Source of the DNA: Aquabacterium sp.
GTDB lineage: Bacteria; Pseudomonadota; Gammaproteobacteria; Burkholderiales; Burkholderiaceae_C
Reading direction: 5' to 3'
DNA length: 8,033 nucleotides
Assembly: GCA_030654555.1 (NCBI GenBank)
Contig: JAURXG010000144.1
Location: forward strand, 1-8,033
Shown here: in pieces, positions 1 to 6,175 of the stretch
Numbering within the stretch: position 1 is the stretch's first letter
Layout of the letters: each line of letters opens with the position of its first letter
Notes under the pieces: generated by a model
Databases searched by the model: none
What the model saw: the letters and a program-made list of their open reading frames with translations, nothing else
Told to the model about the DNA's origin: nothing
Program-made: the position numbers and the translations under genes

Positions 1-372
1 GTTGCCGGCATTGAGCGCCGGGCTGATCGTGGCATTGAAGGCGGCCTGCGGCTGCTTGCTGGCCTGGGCTTCGGCCACGTCCTGCCCGGCGGCATCGGCC
101 AGCAGCTTGGCCGCGCCGATGCCGTTGCTGCGCGCCAGCGCTTCGTGCACCAGGCCCTGCAGCACGCCGCGCGGTTCCACCGGCACGGCGGTGGCGGCCG
201 GCGTCGGGCTGGCGGCTTCCAGCTTCTCGTCGTCCATGCAGTTGGCCTGGGCCAGGCCGGCCGCCCAGGCCAGCACGACCGCGCCCAGCGAAGGCAGGCG
301 CCGGCCCAGGCGTCGCCGCGGCCCGCTCAGGCGCGGGCGCGGCACGACGGGGAACGGAGGCGGCGGGTTCAT
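1..372 (-). CDS. TolC-family outer-membrane efflux/secretion protein, N-terminal fragment (cut by window edge)
   Basis: The 124 visible residues begin at the ATG at 370-372 and run off the left edge, so the C-terminal part is missing. Residues 1-28 are a long Pro/Arg-rich n-region (RRRLGRR). Residues 29-43 form a hydrophobic stretch (LGAVVLAWAAGLAQA) with a plausible signal peptidase I site after AQA. After a low-complexity Ala/Pro/Thr linker, residues about 70-124 (ALARSNGIGAAKLLADAAGQ, then an AEAQASKQPQ segment) match the first helix and first strand of TolC/LapE/AggA-type channels. Such proteins trimerise in the outer membrane and form the exit duct of type I secretion systems. It is the third gene after the ABC and HlyD genes on the same strand, which supports that role. 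It is separated from hlyD by 182 bp of hairpin-rich DNA rather than by overlap. No clear Shine-Dalgarno precedes the ATG; an in-frame GTG lies directly upstream at 373-375. Family call is good; the precise start is uncertain. Confidence 0.8.
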   Translation of the reverse strand, partial: MNPPPPFPVVPRPRLSGPRRRLGRRLPSLGAVVLAWAAGLAQANCMDDEKLEAASPTPAATAVPVEPRGVLQGLVHEALARSNGIGAAKLLADAAGQDVAEAQASKQPQAAFNATISPALNAGN

Positions 373-454
373 CACGGCAGAAGGTGCGACAGACTTGACG
401 ACGGGTTGGCTGCCAGCACGGCTGCGCAGTCAGATTGGTCTCAAGTAGACGCCG

Positions 455-487
455 CGGCGGCCGATGGCGATCGGCTGAATGCCGCCG
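455..487 (-). other. Imperfect hairpin in the hlyD-tolC gap
   Basis: GCCGAT (460-465) and ATCGGC (470-475) pair perfectly around a 4-nt loop. CGGCG (455-459) and CGCCG (483-487) extend the stem across a 7-nt one-sided bulge. There is no T-tract on either strand, so it is not a classic intrinsic terminator. It lies about 83 bp upstream of the TolC-family start and would sit in that gene's leader RNA. Function is unknown, and in DNA this GC-rich it could be chance. Confidence 0.25.
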
Positions 488-504
488 GTTTTGGCCGTTA
501 AATC

Positions 505-516
505 GCCCGAGCGGGC
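505..516 (-). other. Short palindrome between the two larger hairpins
   Basis: GCCC (505-508) and GGGC (513-516) can pair around a 4-nt loop. On the minus strand the stem is followed by GATTTAAC, which holds only three T residues. It is too short to call a terminator alone, but it sits directly downstream of the stronger hairpin at 525-546 and may act with it. Confidence 0.2.
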
Positions 517-524
517 CGTGCCAG

Positions 525-546
525 GCGCGGGCCCACCGGCCCGCGC
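525..546 (-). terminator. Strong GC hairpin just after the hlyD stop; possible attenuator or mRNA 3'-end stabiliser
   Basis: GCGCGGGCC (525-533) and GGCCCGCGC (538-546) form a perfect 9-bp, all-G/C stem around a 4-nt loop. On the minus strand it begins 8 nt after the HlyD stop codon (555-557). No U-tract follows directly; a weak GATTT comes about 22 nt later. Position and stem strength suggest partial termination or protection of the upstream transcript, which would lower TolC-channel expression relative to the pump. That is inference. A leaky terminator, a stabiliser or a chance GC palindrome are all possible. Confidence 0.4.
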
Positions 547-554
547 GCAGGGCC

Positions 555-1778
555 TCAGCGCTCGGTGAACGCCTCGGTGGCCTTCATCATCGGGCGCAGC
601 ACGAAGCTCAGCACCGAGCGGCGGCCGACGCGGATCTCGGCGCTGCCCACCATGCCGGGCAGCACCGTCAGCGGCTTGCCGCCGGCCTTCAGCGTGGACG
701 GGTCGGCGCGCACCAGCGCGCGGTACCAGGTGTTGTCGGCGCCGGTGGGGGCCTGGCTGCGGTCGCTGTCGCCCAGCGCGTCGGGACTGAGCACCTCGAC
801 CTTGCCGTGCAGGCTGCCGTAGACGGTGTACTCGTAGGCCGACAGCTTGATCTCCACCGGGTGCCCCACCCGCACGAAGCCGATGTCGGCCGGCTTGATG
901 CGCAGCTCGACCAGCACCTGGTCGTCCACCGGCACGATCTCCATCACCGGCGCGCCGGCGGTGACCACGCCGCCCAGCGTGTTGATGCGGATGTTCTTGA
1001 CCAGGCCGCGCACCGGCGAGGTCAGCACCGTGCGCTTGAGGATGTCGTCGCGCACCACCTGCTGCTCGCCCAGCATGGTCAGCTCGGTCTGCACGCGCAC
1101 CAGCTCGGCGCTGGCGTCCTGGCGGAAGCGGTTGATGCGCTCCTGCGTGGTGAGGTCCAGGTCGTTGACCTGCCGGCGCAGGCGCATCACCTCCACCTCG
1201 CTCATCAGGCCCTTGGCCGACATGGCCTGCGCCATCGCCAGCTCGCGCTCGAGCAGGCGCTGGTTGCGCTGGCTGGACGCCACCGCCTCGTTGAGTGCGC
1301 GCCGGCGTGCGTTGTACGAATCGGTCTCGCTCTGCGTGACCTGGGGCACCGCGGCCAGCTCCTTCGGAAACGCCAGCGGCCGGCCGGTGGCCTCGGCCTG
1401 CAGCCGCACCACGGTGGCCATCATCGCCAGGCGCTTCAGGCGGCCCTCGTTCTGCTGGGCCTCCACGCGGGTCGGGTCCAGCAGGGCCAGCGGCTGGCCC
1501 GCCACCACGGCCTCGCCTTCGCGCACCTTCAGCTCGCGCAGGATGCCGCCCTCCAGGCTGGCGATCACCTGCTCGCGACCGACCGGGATCACGCGGCTGT
1601 CGGCGCGCGTGATCATGTCGACCTGCGCCAGCGCCGCCCAGGCCGTGGCCACCGCCAGCGTGAGCAGCATCAGGTAGACCGCCCAGGTGGCGGCCGTGGC
1701 AGGCTCGTTCTCCTGCGCGGCCTGCAGCGGCGTCAGGAAGGCGAGATCGCCGCTGTGCAGCGGGCGGGGCACCGTCAT
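555..1778 (-). CDS. HlyD-family type I secretion periplasmic adaptor (membrane fusion protein)
   Basis: This 407-residue protein has the usual HlyD/LapC length. It bridges the inner-membrane ABC exporter and the outer-membrane TolC channel. Residues 1-28 are cytoplasmic, and about 29-51 form one transmembrane helix (WAVYLMLLTLAVATAWAAL). A first half-lipoyl segment at about 62-102 carries SLEGGILRELKVREGEAV. About 105-245 is a long charged Gln/Arg/Glu-rich stretch expected to be an alpha-helical coiled-coil hairpin. The returning lipoyl/beta-barrel part at about 250-325 carries LTSPVRGLVKNIRINTLGG, then EIVPVDDQVLVE, the family's most conserved block. A membrane-proximal domain, ending in LPGMVGSAEIRVG, closes the protein. 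The ATG overlaps the ABC stop in ATGA (1775-1778), which predicts translational coupling, and no strong independent Shine-Dalgarno is present. LapC-like adaptors share this architecture, but the substrate cannot be read from this gene. Confidence 0.95.
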   Translation of the reverse strand: MTVPRPLHSGDLAFLTPLQAAQENEPATAATWAVYLMLLTLAVATAWAALAQVDMITRADSRVIPVGREQVIASLEGGILRELKVREGEAVVAGQPLALLDPTRVEAQQNEGRLKRLAMMATVVRLQAEATGRPLAFPKELAAVPQVTQSETDSYNARRRALNEAVASSQRNQRLLERELAMAQAMSAKGLMSEVEVMRLRRQVNDLDLTTQERINRFRQDASAELVRVQTELTMLGEQQVVRDDILKRTVLTSPVRGLVKNIRINTLGGVVTAGAPVMEIVPVDDQVLVELRIKPADIGFVRVGHPVEIKLSAYEYTVYGSLHGKVEVLSPDALGDSDRSQAPTGADNTWYRALVRADPSTLKAGGKPLTVLPGMVGSAEIRVGRRSVLSFVLRPMMKATEAFTER

Positions 1779-4120
1779 ACCGCCGCCCGGCTGTCGGCGG
1801 GCTGCGTGCTGGGGTGGCGATGCACGTTGGTCGCCTGTGGTGCGGCGCCCTGCCCGGCCGCCGGTGCGGCCTGGCCCACCGGCTTGGCGCCCGACAGCGC
1901 GGCCAGCACCTGGGCCTTGGGTCCGTCCATCACCACCTTGCCACCGTCCACCACGATGATGCGGCCCACCAGCTCCAGCACCGCTGGGCGGTGCGTCACC
2001 ATCACCAGCGTGCAGCCCTGGGCCGCTTCCTTGAGCTGGCGCAGGAAGGCCATCTCGCTCTGCGCGTCCATCGAGCTGGTGGGCTCGTCCATCAGCAGGA
2101 CCTTGGGGTCGGTGATCAGGCTGCGCGTCAGCGCCACCAGCTGGCGCTGGCCGCCCGACAGCAGCGCGCCCGATTCACCCACCGGCAGGTCCCAGCCCAG
2201 CGGATGGCCCTCGGCCACGCGGGCCAGGCCGGTGAGCTTGGCCACCGCCGCCAGGCGCACCACGTCGGCGCCGGGCCGGCCCAGCAGCACGTTGTCGCGC
2301 AGCGTGCCATTGAACAGGCGCGAGTCCTGCGGCACGTAGCCCACCTTGGCGCGGAAGTCGCCCGGGTCGAGCTGGCGCAGGTCGATGCCGTCGACATCGA
2401 CCATGCCCTCGCTGGGCCGGTACATGCCGGCCATGACGCGCAGGATGGTGCTCTTGCCGCTGCCGATGCGCCCCAGGATGGCCACGCGCTCGCCCGGCTC
2501 GAAGCGCAGCGTCACGCCCTTGAGCACGCGCGGTGATTCCTGGCCGTCGCGCGCCGGGTAGGCAAAGCTGACATCGGCCAGCGCGATGCGCCCGCTCATC
2601 TCGCGCAGCGGGATGTAGCTGCGGCCGGGCTCGCGCTCGGTCGGCTGGGCCATCACCTTGTCGAGCGCCCGCATCGCCGCGCGCGCCCCCTGGTAGCGGG
2701 TGGTCAGCATCACGATGGACGACAGCGGCGCGATGGCGCGCATGCCGAACATCACGCCGCCCATCAGCGCGCCGCCGGTGATCACCTTGGCCTCGATCAG
2801 GTACACGCCCCACACCAGCATCACCAGGCTGACGGCCTGCTGCGCGATCATCGACAGGTTCATCGTCAGCGCCGTCAGGCGGCGCGAGCGCAGCTGGCTG
2901 TGCACCGCCGCGGCCGACGAGCGCTCGTACTGGTGCAGGAAGCGGCCCTGCGCGCCGGTGGCCTTGATGTCCTCGATGCCTTCCACCGCCTCGACCAGCA
3001 GCCCGTGCAGATCGGCCTGCTGCTGCATGTTGGCATTGGTGGCGCGGCGCATCGCGCCCTGGATCACCAGCGCCGCACCCATGATCAGCGGCACCGCCAG
3101 CACCAGCACCCAGCCCAGCGGCCCGCCGACGATGAAGGCCATCGCGATGAAGACGAAGATGAACGGCAGGTCGGAGATGGCCGACAGCGTGGCCGACGAG
3201 AAGAACTCGCGCACCTGCTCGATCTGGCCGACGATGTGGCTGTAGGCGCCGGCCGACTCGGGCCGGCTTTCCATGCGCACGTTCAGGCTCTGGCGGAACA
3301 GCATCGTGCCGACCAGCAGGTCGGTCTTCTTGCCCGCCAGGTCGATCAGGTAGGTGCGCAGCTGGCGCGCGGCCAGGTCGAACAGCAGCGCCAGCGCGCC
3401 CGCCGCCGCCAGCGCCCACAGCGTGACGAAGGCCTGGTGCGGGATCACCTTGTCGTAGACCACCGAGGTGACCAGGCCGGTCACCAGCATCAGCGTGTTG
3501 CTCAGCATCGCCGCCAGCAGCGCCGAGCGGTAGTAGGGGATGAAGCGCCGCACCGTGCCCCACAGCCAGTGGCTGCCCGGGTCGCGCAGCGCGGCGGCGG
3601 CCTCGGCGCTGGCCGCGCTGGTGCGCGCGGTGGCCTGCGGCTTGGGCGTGGCCACCAGGCCGATGCCCGAGTACTCGGCCGCCAGCTCGCGCTCGGTGGC
3701 GGCCAGTTCCTGGTCACCGGCGCCAGGCCCGGCGCCGGTCTGCGGGTTTGCGCCGGGCATCACCACGGTGCAGAGCGTCGAGCCGTCGGCCTGCGCATGG
3801 CGGGCCAGCAGGATCACCGCGTCGCCGTTGCGCAGCAGCAGCACCACCGGCAGCAGCAGGTCGTGGAAGTCGGCGATCGTGCGCTGCACCAGCGCGGCGT
3901 TCCAGCCTGCGTCGCGTAGCGCACGCAGGGCCTGGTCGGGGCCCACCGGGCCCTCGACATGCTGGCCCTCGAACAGCGACGCGACCGACCGCTGATGGCC
4001 GTGGTGACGCGTCAGCCACACCAGCGCCTGCGCCAGCGCGTCGTCGTCCATGCTCACGGGCGCAGGCCCGTGCGCGGGCTCGTCGACCTGCTGCAGGTGG
4101 GGATCGTCGCGGGCAGACAC
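1775..4120 (-). CDS. Type I secretion permease/ATPase, LapB/LssB-like ABC transporter with degenerate C39-like domain
   Basis: This 781-residue inner-membrane ABC half-transporter would work as a homodimer and export an unfolded protein using ATP. Residues about 25-155 are a C39-peptidase-like domain in which the position expected for the catalytic Cys is filled by the ALAQALVWLTRHHG segment. It is therefore a substrate-docking rather than a cleaving domain, as in LapB/HlyB-type exporters. About 190-480 is the transmembrane domain. The nucleotide-binding domain at about 510-740 has Walker A GRIGSGKST (550-558), Q-loop Q598, signature LSGGQRQ (654-660), Walker B VLLMDEP (674-680), D-loop SSMD and switch His in VTHRP (H710), all intact. 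The last 35 residues are a Pro/Ala/Gln-rich tail. The longest frame starts at GTG 4118-4120 with no visible Shine-Dalgarno. The ATG at 4049-4051 (residue 24) is an equally plausible start and sits just before the conserved domain. The Walker A wording (GRIGSGKST) and the neighbours favour the LapB/LssB adhesin-exporter group over haemolysin or bacteriocin exporters. Confidence 0.93.
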   Translation of the reverse strand: MSARDDPHLQQVDEPAHGPAPVSMDDDALAQALVWLTRHHGHQRSVASLFEGQHVEGPVGPDQALRALRDAGWNAALVQRTIADFHDLLLPVVLLLRNGDAVILLARHAQADGSTLCTVVMPGANPQTGAGPGAGDQELAATERELAAEYSGIGLVATPKPQATARTSAASAEAAAALRDPGSHWLWGTVRRFIPYYRSALLAAMLSNTLMLVTGLVTSVVYDKVIPHQAFVTLWALAAAGALALLFDLAARQLRTYLIDLAGKKTDLLVGTMLFRQSLNVRMESRPESAGAYSHIVGQIEQVREFFSSATLSAISDLPFIFVFIAMAFIVGGPLGWVLVLAVPLIMGAALVIQGAMRRATNANMQQQADLHGLLVEAVEGIEDIKATGAQGRFLHQYERSSAAAVHSQLRSRRLTALTMNLSMIAQQAVSLVMLVWGVYLIEAKVITGGALMGGVMFGMRAIAPLSSIVMLTTRYQGARAAMRALDKVMAQPTEREPGRSYIPLREMSGRIALADVSFAYPARDGQESPRVLKGVTLRFEPGERVAILGRIGSGKSTILRVMAGMYRPSEGMVDVDGIDLRQLDPGDFRAKVGYVPQDSRLFNGTLRDNVLLGRPGADVVRLAAVAKLTGLARVAEGHPLGWDLPVGESGALLSGGQRQLVALTRSLITDPKVLLMDEPTSSMDAQSEMAFLRQLKEAAQGCTLVMVTHRPAVLELVGRIIVVDGGKVVMDGPKAQVLAALSGAKPVGQAAPAAGQGAAPQATNVHRHPSTQPADSRAAV

Positions 4121-4179
4121 GGAGGCGGTGGGCTCAGTCGGTCACTCGGTCGGCGGGCGTCAGCCGGGTCGGCACACGA
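4121..4179. other. Short spacer between glycosyltransferase and ABC genes
   Basis: These 59 bp separate two genes on the same strand. The only structure seen is a tandem 8-base repeat, TCGGTCAC then TCGGTCGG (4138-4153). There is no terminator-like hairpin and no recognisable promoter, which fits co-transcription of the two genes but does not prove it. Confidence 0.3.
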
Positions 4180-5964
4180 TCAGGCCCGGTGCTGCAGCGC
4201 CAGGCGCTCGTAGTGGGCCTCGAGGTCGCGCACGATCTGCGGCAGGTCGAACAGCGGCGAGCTGCGCCCCTGCTCGGCCAGGTAGCGCTTGTACGACTGC
4301 ACCCGCGCCGGCTGGCGGCCCAGCAGCACGGCCAGCTTCTCGTAGTCGGCCAGCGTGTCGGTGGCCAGCTCGGGCAGGCCCACGGCGGTGAGCAGGCTGC
4401 CGGCCATGCGCGAGATGTAGCTGCGCCCGCTCAACGTGACGATGGGCGTGCCCATCCACAGCGCGTCGCTGGCGGTGGTGCCGGCGTTGTACGGAAAGGT
4501 GTCGAGCACCAGGTCGGCGCACTGGAAGCGCGCCAGGTACTCGGGTGGCGCCACGCGCGGCGCGAAGATCAGCCGCTCACGCGCCACGCCCTGGGCGTCG
4601 GCGCAGCGCAGCATGTTCTCGCGCGCGGTGTCGTTGTCGGCCAGCAGCCACAGCACGCTGTCGGGCACCTGCTGCAGGATGCGCATCCACGCGCCGAACA
4701 CCTCGGGCGTGAACTTGAAGTTGTTGTTGAACGAGCAGTAGACGAAGCGGTCCTCGGGCAGGCCGTAGGTGGCGCGCTCGGGGCGCGGTGCCACGTCGCG
4801 CTGGCGGTCGCTGACCTGGTAGCAATGCGGCAGGCGGATCGGCCGCTCGGTGCAATAGGCCTCCAGTTCAGGCGGCATCACGTAGTGGTCGGCGATGAGC
4901 CAGTCGACCCCGGGCAGGCCCGAGGTGCCGGGCAGCCCCAGGTAGCTGATCTGCACCGGCGCGGCACGCCAGCCCAGGATGGCCGGGCGCGCGCCGCTGG
5001 TCAGGCCCTGCAGGTCGACCAGCACGTCGATGCCGGCCTGCGCGATCAGCTTGGCGGCGGTGGCATCGTCCACCCCGCCCAGGCGCACCAGGTGGTCCAT
5101 GGCCTTGACGATGCGCTTGCGCTGCGGTTGCTCGCTCTCGGGCGTCCAGCAGAAGGCCCAGACCTCGAACTTGTCGCGGTCGTGCAGTTCGAACAGCTCG
5201 GGCGTGAGCAGGCCCACCGCATGCATGTGCAGATCGCCCGACAGGTAGCCGATCTTGATCTTGCCGGTGCGCCGCGGCATGCCGGCGTGCAGCGCCACCG
5301 GCTGGGCCTTGGGCACGCGCTCGTGCGCGAAGCGGATGGCCGACAGCAGCTGCAGCGCGGGGTCGTCGCTGGCGCTCATCATCGCCAGCAGCGAGGTGCC
5401 CTGCACCAGCCGGTTGGGGCCCACCTCGCCCACCGGTTCATACACCGGCCAGGCGCATTGCTTCTGCCGCAGGTGCACGTAGTGCTGCACCACGTTGGGC
5501 TGCTGGGGATCGAGCAGCAGGCTCTCGCGCAGCGCGGCCTCGGCCTCGGGGTAGCGCCGCAGCGTCTCGAGCAGGCGGCCCAGGTTGTTCCAGGCATGCA
5601 CCCGCAGATCGGCGCTGGCGCCGGCATCGATCACCGCGCGCCACTGCGCCATCGCCGGCTCGTGCTGGCCGGCGCGCTCGAGCAGGTGGCCCAGGTTCAG
5701 CCGGGCGTGCGGAAAGTTCGGTTGCAGCGCCACCGCCTGGCGGTAGGCGGCCTCGGCCTCGGCGCTGCGCTGGATCGCCCCCAGCAGCGTGCCGAGGTTG
5801 AAGCAGGCCACGTGGCGCATCGGCAGCGGACCGTCGGCTATCCAGCGCTGGTACAGCGCCACCGCCGCCTCGGCCTGGCCGGACTGCTGCAGGCGCTGGG
5901 CTTCGGTGACGAGATCGGCAAGTGACAGTTGTTGGACGGGCGGGGTCAGGACGGCATCGGGCAC
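4180..5964 (-). CDS. TPR-repeat GT41-family glycosyltransferase (O-GlcNAc-transferase-like)
   Basis: With the GTG start at 5964 the protein has 594 residues; the open frame extends to an ATG at 6078 (632 aa). A GGAG lies 5 nt before the GTG, while the upstream ATG has none and its extra 38 residues look unconserved. Residues about 14-162 hold about four TPR units (for example HARLNLGHLLERAGQHEPA and AWNNLGRLLETLRRYPEAE). About 235-587 is the GT41 catalytic domain: IKIGYLSGDLHMHAVG with its conserved His, VDLQGLTSGARP, PVQISYLGLPGTSG, YCSFNNNFKFTPEVF with the Lys equivalent to the UDP-binding Lys of human OGT, and LDTFPYNAGTTASDALWMG. The enzyme is cytosolic and would transfer a sugar from a UDP donor to Ser/Thr (or Asn, as in HMW1C enzymes) of a TPR-bound protein. 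Human OGT has His in the NGHTT motif; here it is NAGTT. The ABC exporter follows after 59 bp, so the exported protein is a candidate acceptor (inference). Flagellin or another surface protein is an alternative. Confidence 0.9.
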   Translation of the reverse strand: MPDAVLTPPVQQLSLADLVTEAQRLQQSGQAEAAVALYQRWIADGPLPMRHVACFNLGTLLGAIQRSAEAEAAYRQAVALQPNFPHARLNLGHLLERAGQHEPAMAQWRAVIDAGASADLRVHAWNNLGRLLETLRRYPEAEAALRESLLLDPQQPNVVQHYVHLRQKQCAWPVYEPVGEVGPNRLVQGTSLLAMMSASDDPALQLLSAIRFAHERVPKAQPVALHAGMPRRTGKIKIGYLSGDLHMHAVGLLTPELFELHDRDKFEVWAFCWTPESEQPQRKRIVKAMDHLVRLGGVDDATAAKLIAQAGIDVLVDLQGLTSGARPAILGWRAAPVQISYLGLPGTSGLPGVDWLIADHYVMPPELEAYCTERPIRLPHCYQVSDRQRDVAPRPERATYGLPEDRFVYCSFNNNFKFTPEVFGAWMRILQQVPDSVLWLLADNDTARENMLRCADAQGVARERLIFAPRVAPPEYLARFQCADLVLDTFPYNAGTTASDALWMGTPIVTLSGRSYISRMAGSLLTAVGLPELATDTLADYEKLAVLLGRQPARVQSYKRYLAEQGRSSPLFDLPQIVRDLEAHYERLALQHRA

Positions 5965-5969
5965 GGCAG

Positions 5970-5973
5970 CTCC
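5970..5973 (-). promoter_or_regulatory. Shine-Dalgarno deciding the glycosyltransferase start
   Basis: On the minus strand this reads GGAG, 5 nt before the GTG at 5964. The upstream in-frame ATG (6078) and GTG (5979) lack such a site. This is the main reason for choosing the shorter protein. Confidence 0.6.
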
Positions 5974-6012
5974 AGGCACGGCATGGTGGACAAGCCATGG
6001 TAGGAGCGGGGA

Positions 6013-6031
6013 TGCGCCGGCAAGCGGCGCA
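6013..6031. promoter_or_regulatory. 7-bp perfect inverted repeat in the divergent region; candidate operator
   Basis: TGCGCCG (6013-6019) and CGGCGCA (6025-6031) are perfect inverse complements around a 5-nt spacer. The element lies about 50 bp upstream of the preferred glycosyltransferase start and about 145 bp upstream of the PEP-CTERM start. Neither strand has a T-run after the stem, so it is not a terminator. A dimeric-regulator site or a leader hairpin is possible. If the longer glycosyltransferase start were used, this stretch would be coding. Function is unproven. Confidence 0.35.
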
Positions 6032-6132
6032 AAAGCAGGCCATTTGCCGGCCAGACACGGACCATGCCCGCGCGTCATGGCGCGAGGACCGGTTGCGCAC
6101 GATCAATCTGCAGCCGACCAACCGCGCCATAG

Positions 6133-6159
6133 TTTCATCAACCATGAAAGCCGGTTGAT
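6133..6159 (+). promoter_or_regulatory. Overlapping, mutually exclusive hairpins in the PEP-CTERM gene leader
   Basis: TTTCAT (6133-6138) can pair with ATGAAA (6144-6149). ATCAACC (6137-6143) can pair with GGTTGAT (6153-6159). The left arm of the second stem overlaps the left arm of the first, and its loop contains the first stem's right arm, so only one stem can form at a time. The structure ends 1 nt before the AAGGAGG ribosome-binding site. It could be an operator for a dimeric regulator at DNA level or a translational switch at RNA level. The inverted repeats are seen directly; the role is inference. No convincing sigma-70 -35/-10 pair was found upstream. Confidence 0.4.
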
Positions 6160-6160
6160 C

Positions 6161-6167
6161 AAGGAGG
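6161..6167 (+). promoter_or_regulatory. Strong ribosome-binding site for the PEP-CTERM gene
   Basis: AAGGAGG matches the anti-Shine-Dalgarno nearly perfectly and sits 8 nt before the ATG at 6176. It fixes the start there, although the plus-strand frame is open far upstream. An ATG at 6168 is directly adjacent to the site but out of frame. It is the strongest ribosome-binding site in the window. Confidence 0.85.
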
Positions 6168-6175
6168 ATGTCGCC

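Noticed and set aside
435..2339. Long plus-strand open frame (634 codons) opposite the HlyD and ABC genes
   Set aside because: It is antisense to two well-conserved genes and its translation is His/Gln/Arg/Ala-rich with no domain. This is the usual mirror frame in high-GC DNA.
2175..3563. Minus-strand alternative frame of 462 codons inside the ABC gene
   Set aside because: The ABC frame there contains every expected ATPase motif; the alternative is Gly/Arg/Ala-rich noise.
4138..4153. Tandem TCGGTC repeat between glycosyltransferase and ABC genes
   Set aside because: Two copies of a short GC-rich 8-mer are expected by chance here, and no structure or terminator is associated with them.
3748..5925. 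Plus-strand open frame of 725 codons opposite the ABC and glycosyltransferase genes
   Set aside because: It covers the reverse of conserved GT41 and ABC sequence, has low-complexity Arg/His/Gln/Gly composition and no ribosome-binding site. It is a shadow frame.
6078..6098. Possible sigma-54 promoter (TGGCGC ... TTGC) before the PEP-CTERM gene
   Set aside because: The GG and GC elements are 14 bp apart instead of the required 10.
5789..6175. Upstream extension of the PEP-CTERM frame
   Set aside because: A near-perfect Shine-Dalgarno at 6161-6167 and a clean signal peptide from 6176 fix the start. The extension overlaps the glycosyltransferase antisense.
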